Assembly: GCF_000378145.1 (NCBI RefSeq) | Contig: NZ_KB899279.1 | Span: forward strand, 233,064 to 297,063 | Reading direction: 5' to 3' | Origin: Saccharibacillus kuerlensis DSM 22868 | Lineage (GTDB): Bacteria; Bacillota; Bacilli; Paenibacillales; Paenibacillaceae | Length of the DNA: 64,000 nt | In this document: in pieces, positions 51,246 through 60,294 of the stretch | How positions within the stretch are numbered: position 1 is the first letter of the stretch | Layout: the number at the start of each line of letters is the position of its first letter | The notes under the pieces: generated by a model | Told to the model about the DNA's origin: nothing | The model's input: the letters and a program-made list of their open reading frames with translations, nothing else | Database searches by the model: none | Made by a program: the position numbers and the translations under genes

Positions 51246-52478
51246 TTAGTCCTTGTACGGATCGAACTCGTTCGCGCCCGCCATTGCCACACCGATCGGT
51301 TTCAACGTATGGAGCACTTCAATCGTCTCGGAGTGAGCGCCGAGCACCTCCTGCAACTGCCGGTATACAAATGGGCTTTCGTCCGTGCCGCCGCCGCGCA
51401 GTTCCACTCCAAACCGCTTGACCGCGCTCATCATCCGTTCCTCGGTAATCTCGCCTCCGAGACGGACACGCGTTTTCCAGTTCATTTTGCCCGCGGCTTG
51501 GGTACGGCTCATGACGCGTCCCGCTCCGTGTACCGTGCTGTAGAACGCTTCACGATTTTCGACCGAATCTTTTCCGCGAACAATGACCGAAATATCGCCC
51601 ATGCTGCCGCCGATAAAGCCCAGCTGTCCCGGCGCTGACGGTGTTGCTCCTTTTCTCACGACAATACAGTCTTTCCCTTCATGCTGCTCTTTCCAGGCAA
51701 AATTGTGATGGTTGTGCACTTCGAAGTCGCTTTCCGCGCCCAAAATGTCCAGCACTTGATCGATCACGTGGTCACGACCCGCATAAGCGTAGCGTCCGGC
51801 CAGCTTCATCGCGCGGTAATACAGATCGCCGAGTTCGCTGTTCAGATCGAGCAGCACCGGCGCCTGGTCCATACTTTCACCCGGCGCTTTGCCCAGAAAA
51901 TCACGACCTGCCGCCAAATTCAGGAACCCGCTCGCCGTCTTATGCCCGAAGCCCCGGCTGCCGAAATGGTTGCCGATCCAGATCCGGCCGGTCGACGGTT
52001 CTTCAAAAATATCGACATAATGGTTACCGCTGCCGACCGTTCCCAGCTGTTCCCTCGCCAGCTTGCGCAGCTTGTCGTGCACGTCACCGGCTCCGCCGAC
52101 CTGACGGTATACCGACCAGTCGGGATCGTCGAACAGCTCGTGATCCGACTTTTTCCGATTGACTCCGCCTATACCGAATTCGATTCTGCGCGCAATTTCG
52201 TTCATGATCCGTTTGATCTGCGGTTTGACGTCGGCGGCCATCAGATTGGTTCGCACCGCTTTATTGCCGCAGGCGATATCGTAACCGACGCCGCTTGGGG
52301 AGATCTGTCCCTCATATGCGACTACGCCGCCGATCGGTTGACTATAGCCTTTGTGATGATCGGCCATCAACAGCGCCTGCACCACATTGCCGTGCCATGC
52401 GCATGTCTGGGCCTGCTTGAGCGCACTTTCGTCGACTTTCCCCCATACTTTAACGCTTCCCACCGTCTGGTAGCTCAT
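51246..52478 (-). CDS. rtcB: RtcB RNA ligase
   Basis: 410-residue GTP-dependent, Mn-dependent ligase joining 3'-phosphate (or 2',3'-cyclic phosphate) and 5'-OH RNA ends. Metal-binding Cys in VGYDIACGNKA, His in LGTVGSGNHYVDI, the HNHHNFAW motif and the guanylylated His in TVHGAGRVMSRTQA are all present, as is the C-terminal KPIGVAMAG. Length is typical of the shorter bacterial RtcB class. Usually found with rtcA/rtcR or prfH, here it precedes kptA instead. Upstream lies the 47-bp tandem palindromic array at 52635. Confidence 0.93.
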   Translation of the reverse strand: MSYQTVGSVKVWGKVDESALKQAQTCAWHGNVVQALLMADHHKGYSQPIGGVVAYEGQISPSGVGYDIACGNKAVRTNLMAADVKPQIKRIMNEIARRIEFGIGGVNRKKSDHELFDDPDWSVYRQVGGAGDVHDKLRKLAREQLGTVGSGNHYVDIFEEPSTGRIWIGNHFGSRGFGHKTASGFLNLAAGRDFLGKAPGESMDQAPVLLDLNSELGDLYYRAMKLAGRYAYAGRDHVIDQVLDILGAESDFEVHNHHNFAWKEQHEGKDCIVVRKGATPSAPGQLGFIGGSMGDISVIVRGKDSVENREAFYSTVHGAGRVMSRTQAAGKMNWKTRVRLGGEITEERMMSAVKRFGVELRGGGTDESPFVYRQLQEVLGAHSETIEVLHTLKPIGVAMAGANEFDPYKD

Positions 52479-52634
52479 GATGTCTCATTCCTTTCTCTAT
52501 ATAAAGCGGCCGATTTGCCATCGCGATGCCGTCCGCTTCGATTATTGATTGTTCTCTATTACCCGTTCAGCCGGCTCATCGCTGTTCTCTGCCTGAATTC
52601 ATCTTCGCACGGCACAGGGGGAGATAATAGGGCG

Positions 52635-52792
52635 GAAGTATGGCAATATATTTATCGTCCCCTATACTTCGCGCCTTGGCAGAAGTATGGCAATATGTTT
52701 ATTGTCCCCTATACTTCGCGCCTTGGCAGAAGTATGGCAATATATTTATTGCCCCTTATACTCTTCGCGCCTTGGCGGAAGTATGGCAATAT
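52635..52792 (+). repeat. 47-49-bp tandem repeat carrying the ATACTTC/GAAGTAT palindrome
   Basis: Units start at 52635, 52682, 52729 and 52778 (the last partial). Each begins GAAGTATGGCAATAT and ends CTATACTTCGCGCCTTGGC, so successive units form hairpins. The same palindrome appears singly at 59963-60014 and 60233-60294. Located between rtcB and the monooxygenase gene. Confidence 0.88.
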
Positions 52793-52872
52793 AAGGATGA
52801 ACAAACCTTTTCGCCCGAAATCGTTTGGAAACGTTAGAGAGAGAGACGAACATACATAAAGGAGGCAATTCT

Positions 52873-54441
52873 ATGCAGTCATCCGACACCGAAGTTCTGA
52901 TCTGCGGAGCCGGCCCTACGGGAATGGTACTGGCACTCTGGCTGACCAAACAAAATATTCGCGTGCGCATCATCGATAAAAACAGCGGGCCCGGCAGCAC
53001 TTCGCGCGCGCTCGCCGTTCAGGCTCGCACACTGGAACTCTATCGTCAGCTTGATCTGGCCGACACGGCGCTGGCAAACGGCTACCAGGCACCGGGATTC
53101 AATTTTTGGTCCAAAGGCAGCCATCGCGGTCGAATCGGATTCTCAAAAAAATTCTCAGATCTGACCGCTTACCCGTACATATTGATTCTGCCGCAGGATC
53201 GGCATGAACGAATGCTGGCCGAACTGCTCGAGAAATTGGGTGTTCATATCGAGCGGCATACCGAATTGACCGGATTTGAGCAGGATGAGAGCGGCGTCCG
53301 CGCGAATCTCCGCGATGCTAATGGAAACGAGGAAGTCTGCTGCGCCCAATACTTGGCCGGCTGCGACGGCGCGCATTCCATCGTACGCAAAACGCTGGGC
53401 ATCGACTTTGCTGGTGGAACGTACAGCCGCTTTTTCTATGTGGCCGACGTTGAAGCCGAAGGCCCGCCAATGAACGGCGAAGTGCATATCAATCTTGACA
53501 GCAGCGCCGATTTCCTCGCAATTTTCCCGCTTGCCGCTCAGGGAAAAGCACGGCTGGTGGGCACACTAATAGACGACCGACCCGATCGAATGAACACACT
53601 CACTTTTGACGACATCAGCGAGAACGCGATCGACAAGCTGAAGATCGAAGTCCGCAAGGTAGACTGGTTTTCGACTTACAAGGTGCACCACCGGGTTGCG
53701 GAGCGTTTCCGGGACGGAAGAATCTTTCTGCTCGGCGACGCTGGACATATTCACAGTCCGGCCGGCGGCCAAGGCATGAATACCGGTATCGGAGACGCGA
53801 TCAATCTGGCCTGGAAGCTTGCGGAGGTTATCGGAAAACGCGCGGAGCCGGATCTGCTGGACAGCTACGAAATCGAACGAGGAAGTTTTGCCCGCCGATT
53901 GGTATCCACGACGGATCGGCTGTTTACGCTGGCAACATCGACTAAGCTCCAGGCAAAGATCATGCGTACCCGCATCGTTCCGGCCGCCTTCCCCTTGGCT
54001 GCCCGGATGCCCGCTGCTCTGCGCTTCAATTTCCGTATTATCTCTCAGTTGTCGCTGCAGTATCGAAACGGACCGCTTTCCAGTGGAAAAGCCGGCCGCA
54101 TCCATGGCGGAGATCGGCTGCCGTGGATCCCGAACGCAGATGGCGAAAACGACAATTTCGCTCCGGCAGGTACGATAGAATGGCAGGTACACGTGTATGG
54201 CGAAGTTCGTCCTGCCTTGAAAGAATGGTGCGATTCCAACGACATTACTCTCCGCTGCTTCGTATGGAACGATGCCTGCGAGCGTGCTGGTATCGCCCGA
54301 GATGCTGCCTATCTGATCCGGCCGGACATGTATGTGGCGATGGCCGATCCCGATGGCGACCCGGAGCAAATGGGACGATTTCTGCTCAAAGCGCCTTCTG
54401 ACCTTGATTCGCAGCCTTATCAAGAAAACATTGTGGATTAA
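52873..54441 (+). CDS. FAD-dependent aromatic monooxygenase
   Basis: 522-residue flavoprotein of the PHBH-fold phenol/polyketide hydroxylase group. The dinucleotide-binding motif is LICGAGPTGMVLA, the DG motif AGCDGAHSIVR, and the FAD-ribityl motif LGDAGHIHSPAGGQGMNTGI. A C-terminal thioredoxin-like domain (about 400-522; FVWNDACERAGIARDAAYL, RPDMYVAMADPDGDPEQMG) is typical of RdmE/MhpA-like hydroxylases. The ATG at 52873 follows AAAGGAGG. Alone on its strand, with no catabolic partners nearby, so it may act on a xenobiotic or antibiotic. Confidence 0.88.
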   Translation: MQSSDTEVLICGAGPTGMVLALWLTKQNIRVRIIDKNSGPGSTSRALAVQARTLELYRQLDLADTALANGYQAPGFNFWSKGSHRGRIGFSKKFSDLTAYPYILILPQDRHERMLAELLEKLGVHIERHTELTGFEQDESGVRANLRDANGNEEVCCAQYLAGCDGAHSIVRKTLGIDFAGGTYSRFFYVADVEAEGPPMNGEVHINLDSSADFLAIFPLAAQGKARLVGTLIDDRPDRMNTLTFDDISENAIDKLKIEVRKVDWFSTYKVHHRVAERFRDGRIFLLGDAGHIHSPAGGQGMNTGIGDAINLAWKLAEVIGKRAEPDLLDSYEIERGSFARRLVSTTDRLFTLATSTKLQAKIMRTRIVPAAFPLAARMPAALRFNFRIISQLSLQYRNGPLSSGKAGRIHGGDRLPWIPNADGENDNFAPAGTIEWQVHVYGEVRPALKEWCDSNDITLRCFVWNDACERAGIARDAAYLIRPDMYVAMADPDGDPEQMGRFLLKAPSDLDSQPYQENIVD

Positions 54442-54516
54442 AATTCGAACAAAAACCGGTCCTCCCTGCCAAGCTGCAGCGTGTATGCAAACTGCGAATT
54501 GGCTTGATCTTTTTGA

Positions 54517-54534
54517 GAATAAGTGCACTTATTT
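54517..54534 (+). repeat. collapsed copy of the 26-bp palindrome
   Basis: GAATAAGTG joined directly to CACTTATTT without the 8-base centre found in all other copies. Confidence 0.6.
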
Positions 54535-54620
54535 CAAACTCCAGTCGACGCTCTAGACGATCATTCGGTGTCTTTTCGGTGAACTCTTGCATACAGTCCC
54601 TGATATGATCCGGCTGTTTC

Positions 54621-54664
54621 AAAAAAAGGCCGGCTGGCGGATCAATCATCCGCCAGCCGGCCTT
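54621..54664 (-). terminator. terminator of Nik/Cnt-type ABC operon
   Basis: AAGGCCGGCTGGCGGAT / ATCCGCCAGCCGGCCTT, a 17-bp perfect stem with A7 on its left (U7 for the minus-strand operon). Probably also stops the plus-strand monooxygenase transcript. Confidence 0.92.
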
Positions 54665-54708
54665 AAAACCGTATATCTATGCAGCTGCATGTGAGCAAAA
54701 TTGGAGAG

Positions 54709-55509
54709 TTACACCCAGGAAGTCCGGAGCGACGGATGCTGAGGCAGCACCGCCGAAACCAACCTCTGCACCGCCTCATGCTCGGCGCTCGGAAGAGAAG
54801 ACGGACTGTCCGTATGGTAGACGATCTGTCCCTTATCCATCACGGCGACGCGATCGCAAATCGTCATGACGGCCTGAATATCGTGCGTAATGAACAGATA
54901 GGACAGTCCGATCGAATCTTTTAGCTCCGACAGCAGATCCAGAATCAATGTCTGATGGACCATGTCGAGGCTGCTGATCGGTTCGTCAAGCACGATCAAC
55001 TTCGGCTTAAGCGCGATCGCCCGGGCAATGTTGACCCGCTGCAGCTGTCCGCCGCTGAATTGACTTGGACGTTTGCTTCCGTCTTCAGCAGCCAGGCCCA
55101 CCTGTTCGAGCAGTTCACCGGTTCGTCTTTTCAGCTCCGCAGGCGAGAGCCTCTCGTAATTGCGCAGCGGCTCACCGATAATGTGGTCGGCTGTCATCAG
55201 CGGATTAACCGCCGAGTAGCAATCTTGGAACACGGCCTGCAGATCGCGTCTGACTTTACGGATTCCCTGTCTGCCCTTTGTATACAGCTCGAAGCCTTCG
55301 AACGTCACTTGACCCGACGCAGGTTTTTGCAAACCGAGCACGATTTTCCCCAATGTGCTTTTGCCCGCTCCGCTCGTTCCCAACAACCCTAGACAGCAGC
55401 CCGGCTCCAGATCGAACGAGACGTTATCCAGGACTTTTCCGGCAGCAGCTTTAGACTTGCGCCAGCCGCTGCCGCCATAACTATGGCTTACTTGATGCAC
55501 TTGAAGCAT
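54709..55509 (-). CDS. Nik/Opp-type ABC transporter ATPase (F/E subunit)
   Basis: 266-residue ATP-binding subunit: Walker A GTSGAGKSTLGK, signature FSGGQLQRVNIA, Walker B LIVLDEPISSLD, His in LFITHDI. The frame is open further upstream, but the start is placed at ATG 55509, nine bases after AAAGGA and directly after the stop of the partner ATPase at 55511. It pairs with the next ATPase to drive the two permeases at 56351 and 57184. Last gene of a five-gene operon. Confidence 0.9.
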   Translation of the reverse strand: MLQVHQVSHSYGGSGWRKSKAAAGKVLDNVSFDLEPGCCLGLLGTSGAGKSTLGKIVLGLQKPASGQVTFEGFELYTKGRQGIRKVRRDLQAVFQDCYSAVNPLMTADHIIGEPLRNYERLSPAELKRRTGELLEQVGLAAEDGSKRPSQFSGGQLQRVNIARAIALKPKLIVLDEPISSLDMVHQTLILDLLSELKDSIGLSYLFITHDIQAVMTICDRVAVMDKGQIVYHTDSPSSLPSAEHEAVQRLVSAVLPQHPSLRTSWV

Positions 55510-55510
55510 G

Positions 55511-56314
55511 TTAAGCATCCTTTCTTCCGCGGAGGCGGGCCTGAAGCAGCATTCGCGTATAATCATGCTGCGGCCGATCGAACAAATCGTGAACGTCTGC
55601 ATGCTCCACAATTTCTCCCGCCTTCATTACAGCTACCGTGTCCGCCATTCGGGCAATTACGCCCAGATCGTGCGAAACCAATAATATGGATGTGCCATAT
55701 TCCGTTCGAAGCTTGTCGAGCTGACGGAGCACTTGAAGCTGATTGACGGAATCCAGTGCCGTGGTCGGTTCGTCTGCGATCACCAGAGCGGGCTGCAGGC
55801 ACATCGAAATGGCGATCATGACCCGCTGCAGCATACCTCCGCTCAGTTGATGGGGATAGCTTTTCATCACTCTGGCCGGTTCGGACAGACCCACCTCCGC
55901 AAGTGAGGCCGCCGCCTGCGCCCGGGCCTGCATTTTCGACAACTTCGAATGGGTTCGCAGCGTCTCGACAAACTGTGAACCTACCGTATAGACGGGAGTA
56001 AAAGCATTCATCGGATTCTGCATGATCGTTCCGATCTCCCTGCCCCGAATCATCCTTATCTCCCGGTTTGGCAGTTTGGTCAGCTGTCGTCCGTTCAGTC
56101 GGACACTGCCTTCCACCTCCAAGCCGCGGCGGTTCAGCAGCTGCAAAATAGCGCTGCACGTAATCGACTTGCCGCTTCCGCTTTCTCCGACCAGTCCCAG
56201 CACTTGTCCTTTTTCAATCGTCAAATCAATGGCCTTCAGCAGGGGTAAGGACTTGCCGCCGTCGTTCACCCGCACCTGAAGACCGCGAACCTCGAGCGTA
56301 TGGGTAGACGTCAT
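55511..56314 (-). CDS. Nik/Opp-type ABC transporter ATPase (D subunit)
   Basis: 267-residue ATP-binding subunit: Walker A GESGSGKSITC, signature LSGGMLQRVMIA, Walker B LVIADEPTTALD, His in LLVSHDL. The C-terminus is shorter than in OppD proteins that carry an iron-sulfur cysteine motif, fitting NikD/CntD. The ATG at 56314 follows AAAGGAGGG. Fourth gene of the operon. Confidence 0.9.
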   Translation of the reverse strand: MTSTHTLEVRGLQVRVNDGGKSLPLLKAIDLTIEKGQVLGLVGESGSGKSITCSAILQLLNRRGLEVEGSVRLNGRQLTKLPNREIRMIRGREIGTIMQNPMNAFTPVYTVGSQFVETLRTHSKLSKMQARAQAAASLAEVGLSEPARVMKSYPHQLSGGMLQRVMIAISMCLQPALVIADEPTTALDSVNQLQVLRQLDKLRTEYGTSILLVSHDLGVIARMADTVAVMKAGEIVEHADVHDLFDRPQHDYTRMLLQARLRGRKDA

Positions 56315-56350
56315 CCTTTTCCCTCCTTTTATCAAAATCCGTCGTCCATG

Positions 56351-57187
56351 TTAACGTCTGAGTTTGGCTACGCCGTAACGCTCCGACAGCGCTTCTCCAA
56401 GAATGTTGAACATAATAACAACAATGAGAATCAGCACACCAGGATAGATCATGAGTTCCGGATGACTGCGAATATGGGCGGTACCTTCGTGGATCATCGC
56501 TCCCCATTCCGCATTGGGCGGCTGGATGCCGAGACCGAGAAAAGACAGAGCGGAGATATCCATAATCGCCCAGCCCATCTCAAGCGTACCCATCACGACG
56601 ATCGGACGCTGTACGTTCGGAATGATATGCCTGCGAATAATACTCCAAGAAGACGAACCGCTGATCCGCGCAGCCGCGATAAACGGGCGCTCTTTGAGCG
56701 ATACAACCATATTGCGGCAGATACGTGCGTAATAGACCCACTGCACCAGCATGAGCGCAAGCAGCACCTGCATCAATCCCGGTCCAAAAATGCCGACGAT
56801 CCCGAGTACCAGCACTAGATTCGGAAAAGCCATAATGCCTTCGCACAGCCGCATCAGTACGCTGTCCAACCATCCGCCCGCATAACCCGAGATCGAACCT
56901 ACTAGCACCCCAATCAGCAGCGACGAGACGAAGATCATAGCGGCAAATCCGAGCGAAACCCGGGCTCCATAGATCAGACGAGACAAATTGTCGCGTCCCA
57001 AATGATCGGTGCCCAGCCAATGTTCCACCGAAGGTCCCTGCAGTTTGCTCAGCAGGTCGACTTTGATCGGGTCGTGCGGAGCAATCCAGGGAGCCAGCAG
57101 CGCCACCAGGAAGAAGAGCGCGATCACGGATGCGCAGAAGACAATCGTTCCCCTGCCCTTTAGTATCTTATTCCATTTGTTGATCAA
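56351..57187 (-). CDS. Nik/Opp-type ABC transporter permease (C subunit)
   Basis: 278-residue permease with about six helices. The N-terminal OppC-like segment (FLVALLAPWIAPHDP) is followed by HWLGTDHLGRDNLSRLIYGARVSL, the usual signature of the C subunit. The EAA loop reads IAAARISGSSSWSIIRRHIIPN. The TTG start at 57187 overlaps the preceding stop (TTGA), indicating coupling. Third gene of the operon. Confidence 0.9.
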   Translation of the reverse strand: MINKWNKILKGRGTIVFCASVIALFFLVALLAPWIAPHDPIKVDLLSKLQGPSVEHWLGTDHLGRDNLSRLIYGARVSLGFAAMIFVSSLLIGVLVGSISGYAGGWLDSVLMRLCEGIMAFPNLVLVLGIVGIFGPGLMQVLLALMLVQWVYYARICRNMVVSLKERPFIAAARISGSSSWSIIRRHIIPNVQRPIVVMGTLEMGWAIMDISALSFLGLGIQPPNAEWGAMIHEGTAHIRSHPELMIYPGVLILIVVIMFNILGEALSERYGVAKLRR

Positions 57188-58128
57188 TGCTCGGCCCGTC
57201 CTTTCGCCAAAATGCGCGGATCCATCGCCGTTTGAATCAGATCTACGATCAGATTGCATACGATGAACAGACAAGCCGCAAAGAAGATGTAGCATTGAAT
57301 CACGGGAATATCCCGGTTGAAAATCGCTTCAACAAAGTACCGTCCGAATCCGGGCCATGAGAATACCTGCTCTACAATAATCGTACCGGTCAGCAGCTTC
57401 CCCATATTCATGCCCATTCCGGTGATCAGCGGCGCAATCGCAATCTTGAGCACATGCTTGAGCATGATCGAACGTTCGCGGATTCCTCTTGTTCTGGCAT
57501 ACTGCACATAAGATTCCTGCAGCTGCTCAAGTACGCTTGTCCGCAGCATGCGCGTATAGACGGCAATCAGGACAAGCGAGAGGGTAACCGTCGGCAGAAT
57601 CAAGTTTTGCCAGTCTCCTCTTCCTTCAACGGGAAGCAGATCCAGTCTGACCGAGAAAAAGAAGATCAGCAGATACCCCAGCCAAAACTGCGGGATCGAA
57701 GCGCCGAAATACGAGATAGCCCGGCTCAGCAGGTCGATCCAGCTGTTTCGGTATACGGCTGCGAGCACGCCCAGCGGAATACTCACCAGCGCAGAGAACA
57801 GCATGCTCCAGGCCGCCAGTTCGACCGTTGCCGGAAGCCTGGCTTTTACCTCATTCCAAACGGGCTGGTTGGTGAGGTAAGATGTTCCGAAATCGAACCG
57901 TGCCATCCGCTGCAGGGTGTTCAGATACTGTTCGAACAGCGGCCGATCCAGACCGAATTCATGCCTTTTCTGTTCCAGCAGTTCTGGCGTCGGATAAATA
58001 TGAGCTGCTGTTAAATAAGCTTCTGCCGGATCAACCGGAGAAATATGAATTAATGCAAATGTAACAAGCGTAGCGATAAAAACAATCGGAATGATCGCCA
58101 TCATCCGTTTCCCGATATAGCGGATCAC
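57184..58128 (-). CDS. Nik/Opp-type ABC transporter permease (B subunit)
   Basis: 314-residue permease with about six helices: N-terminal IIPIVFIATLVTFALIHISP, GLDRPLFEQYLNTLQRMARFDFGTS, the EAA loop ESYVQYARTRGIRERSIMLKHVLK, and FSWPGFGRYFVEAIFNRD near the C-terminus. GTG start with AAGGAGGACAG upstream. It follows the binding-protein gene by about 40 bases and is coupled to the next permease. Confidence 0.9.
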   Translation of the reverse strand: MIRYIGKRMMAIIPIVFIATLVTFALIHISPVDPAEAYLTAAHIYPTPELLEQKRHEFGLDRPLFEQYLNTLQRMARFDFGTSYLTNQPVWNEVKARLPATVELAAWSMLFSALVSIPLGVLAAVYRNSWIDLLSRAISYFGASIPQFWLGYLLIFFFSVRLDLLPVEGRGDWQNLILPTVTLSLVLIAVYTRMLRTSVLEQLQESYVQYARTRGIRERSIMLKHVLKIAIAPLITGMGMNMGKLLTGTIIVEQVFSWPGFGRYFVEAIFNRDIPVIQCYIFFAACLFIVCNLIVDLIQTAMDPRILAKGRAEH

Positions 58129-58169
58129 TTCACTGTCCTCCTTGAATGAACGGCGCAGTCTAAGCAGGA

Positions 58170-59801
58170 TTACGGAGTTTCCGTAGTCAGTCCGGTAAAC
58201 GGATTCTCGTCACGGTTCGCCGGGAAGACGAAATCGGTAATCTTCGGCTGGTAGACAGCCGTCTTCTTAATATACGAAATCGGTACGATCGCGGACTGTT
58301 CCTGCAGGATCTCCAGGATGGAGCCGTATAGCTCCTGCCGTTTGGCTTCGTCTGTCGAAGACAGGACTTCGTGTACCATGTCGTCGAGTTCGGACTTCAT
58401 CGGAATGGCGCTCAGCGTTTCCGAAATGCCGAAGCCCGGACTTGCCACAACGTTAACGAACGAATGCGGATCGTACGGCGCTCCGTAATTGTACCAGAAA
58501 TAAAGATCGAAGTCGTTGGCTTTGAGGCGCTTAATCTGTACCGTCAGCTCAAGTCCCGTCAGATTTACTTTCACACCAAGCCCGCTCCATTCGGCTTGGA
58601 TCGTTTCGGCCATCGCCTTCTGGATCGGATCTGTTTTGTCGAAGATCAGTTCGAATTCCAGCTTCTGACCGTCTTTCTCTCTGACAGCAGCGCCGGCAGG
58701 CAGAACCCAGCCCGCTTCATCCAGCAGAGCCTGCGAACGTGCGGCATCATACTCTACCGCTTTCAGATCGACGTTCGTATACGGATAGTTTTTGGACAGA
58801 ATCGTATCGGCCGGCTCTTCCAATCCCAGTGTAACGCCCTCGACCATCGCTTTTTTGTTGAAGCCCTGATGCAGTGCCGTGCGCACTCTGACGTCGGCCA
58901 GCTTCGGATTCGAAGAGTTCAGCAGCAGATTTCGGGTTCCGACCGGATCGGACAGCTTGGAAACGTACTTTTCATTCTCCTGCAGCTGTTTGAACGCATC
59001 GAGACTGATTACGCCCTCGCCGTAGATCAAGTCCAGATCACCTTTCTCAAAAGCGGCTACACGCGTTTCCGCATCGGGAATAATCTTCACGGTTACTTCA
59101 TCGATAGCCGGCGCTGTTCCCCAATAGTTTGGATTACGTTTGAATACCGCGTACTCGTCCTGCTTGTATTCGGCAAGCGTCCACGGACCGGTGCCGACCG
59201 CTTCCTTGACGCCTTCCGATGTGTCCCCATTATCCGGAAATCCGGCTTCGCCCAAGAAACGGAACGGGCGAACCACAGACAGATCCTGCAGTACCGGATA
59301 ATAAGGTTCGGTGAGAGTCATCCGGAACGTCATATCGTCTACAACTTCTGTCTGATCGATCAATCCAACCATGCCCAGCCAGCTGTGCGTATCTCTATGT
59401 TTCAGTACAGCGTCGAAATTCTTTTTAACGATCACTGCATTAAAATCGGTACCGTCGGAAAACTTTACGTTCTGGCGAAGCTTGAATGTATACGTTTTTC
59501 CGTCTTCGGAAATGTCCCACGATTCGGCCAATGCCGGTTCCAGCTTGCCGTCTTTGCCGTAGCTGACCAGCGGCTCATACAGCATCGACTGCGCAAACAG
59601 CTGCGAAGGATTGTAAGTATGCGGATTCATTGTTCCGATATCCCGCGGCCATGACATTGTGATCGACTTGGCAGAAGTCGAAGCGTTGGACGCACTCCCT
59701 GCATCAGCACTTTGATCCCCACTGCCGCTGCAACCTACTAAAGCGATTGAAAGCAAAAGACCTCCAAGCAGCGCAGCCGCTTTGCGGTGAATATTAAACA
59801 T
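58170..59801 (-). CDS. NikA/CntA-type substrate-binding lipoprotein
   Basis: 543-residue lipoprotein of the SBP_bac_5 family. The signal peptide (KAAALLGGLLLSIALVG) ends in a lipobox with Cys24, followed by a Ser/Ala linker. The stretch MSWPRDIGTMNPHTYNPSQ and FAQSMLYEPLV matches NikA/CntA proteins, which bind nickel or metal-opine complexes, better than peptide-binding OppA. GTGPWTLAEYKQDEY and RNPNYWG are the family signature. The promoter carries a perfect Fur box at 59827, so it is iron-repressed, pointing to a metallophore (opine) or iron-related substrate. No opine biosynthesis genes are adjacent. Confidence 0.87.
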   Translation of the reverse strand: MFNIHRKAAALLGGLLLSIALVGCSGSGDQSADAGSASNASTSAKSITMSWPRDIGTMNPHTYNPSQLFAQSMLYEPLVSYGKDGKLEPALAESWDISEDGKTYTFKLRQNVKFSDGTDFNAVIVKKNFDAVLKHRDTHSWLGMVGLIDQTEVVDDMTFRMTLTEPYYPVLQDLSVVRPFRFLGEAGFPDNGDTSEGVKEAVGTGPWTLAEYKQDEYAVFKRNPNYWGTAPAIDEVTVKIIPDAETRVAAFEKGDLDLIYGEGVISLDAFKQLQENEKYVSKLSDPVGTRNLLLNSSNPKLADVRVRTALHQGFNKKAMVEGVTLGLEEPADTILSKNYPYTNVDLKAVEYDAARSQALLDEAGWVLPAGAAVREKDGQKLEFELIFDKTDPIQKAMAETIQAEWSGLGVKVNLTGLELTVQIKRLKANDFDLYFWYNYGAPYDPHSFVNVVASPGFGISETLSAIPMKSELDDMVHEVLSSTDEAKRQELYGSILEILQEQSAIVPISYIKKTAVYQPKITDFVFPANRDENPFTGLTTETP

Positions 59802-59826
59802 TGGATGTACCCCTTTTCTCTTTATC

Positions 59827-59841
59827 TGATAATGATTATCA
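59827..59841 (-). promoter_or_regulatory. Fur box
   Basis: TGATAATGATTATCA, an exact match to the Bacillus 7-1-7 Fur consensus TGATAATnATTATCA. It lies between the -10 at 59855 and the start codon at 59801, where bound Fur would block transcription of the ABC operon. Confidence 0.88.
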
Positions 59842-59854
59842 TGTTCATTTTGTT

Positions 59855-59883
59855 AGATTATCCGGCAGCGCAGCTTTTGTCAA
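59855..59883 (-). promoter_or_regulatory. sigma-A promoter of the Nik/Cnt-type operon
   Basis: Minus strand TTGACA, 17 bases, TAATCT: near-consensus, with the Fur box just downstream around the expected transcription start. Confidence 0.75.
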
Positions 59884-59962
59884 CAGAAAGTAAAAAGCTG
59901 CTTAGTAGAGAGAACTATAGCGATTGTTTTTTATCGCGCGTTTAGCAACGTGCTCTTTCTAA

Positions 59963-60294
59963 GCCATACTTCCGCCAAGGAGCGAAGTATACAAGGCGAT
60001 AGGTGTATCGCCATCATTATGTTGAGAAAATCCAATTTAAACCTAAGCGAATAAGCGGAGGGAGAAATTCAGTGTAGGAGCGCCAGCGTTCGCCTTTGAA
60101 ATTGAGAAAGTTCATCTAAAACGTAATCCCTTTTCTCAATTTCAACACGCGACCGGAACGAATTTCTCCCGCAGCTTTTGAGCTTCTAAAGCGAATAGGA
60201 TTTGCTCAATAGCTTGAAGGCGATACTTGATCGCCATACTTCCGCCAAGGCGCGAAGTATATCAGGCGATAGGTGTATCGCCATACTTCCGCCC
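59963..60294 (+). repeat. two ATACTTC/GAAGTAT palindrome copies flanking a nested hairpin
   Basis: Copies at 59963-60014 and 60233-60294 share GCCATACTTCCGCCAAGG, CGAAGTAT and GGCGATAGGTGTATCGCC (itself a hairpin). Between them, 60060-60070 (GGGAGAAATTC) pairs with 60160-60170, and 60096-60109 (TTGAAATTGAGAAA) pairs perfectly with 60132-60145. No gene in 59884-60405. Confidence 0.8.

Noticed and set aside
51681..52859. 392-codon plus-strand frame across rtcB and the tandem repeat
   Set aside because: Antisense to rtcB, whose catalytic motifs are intact; the remainder is repeat DNA.
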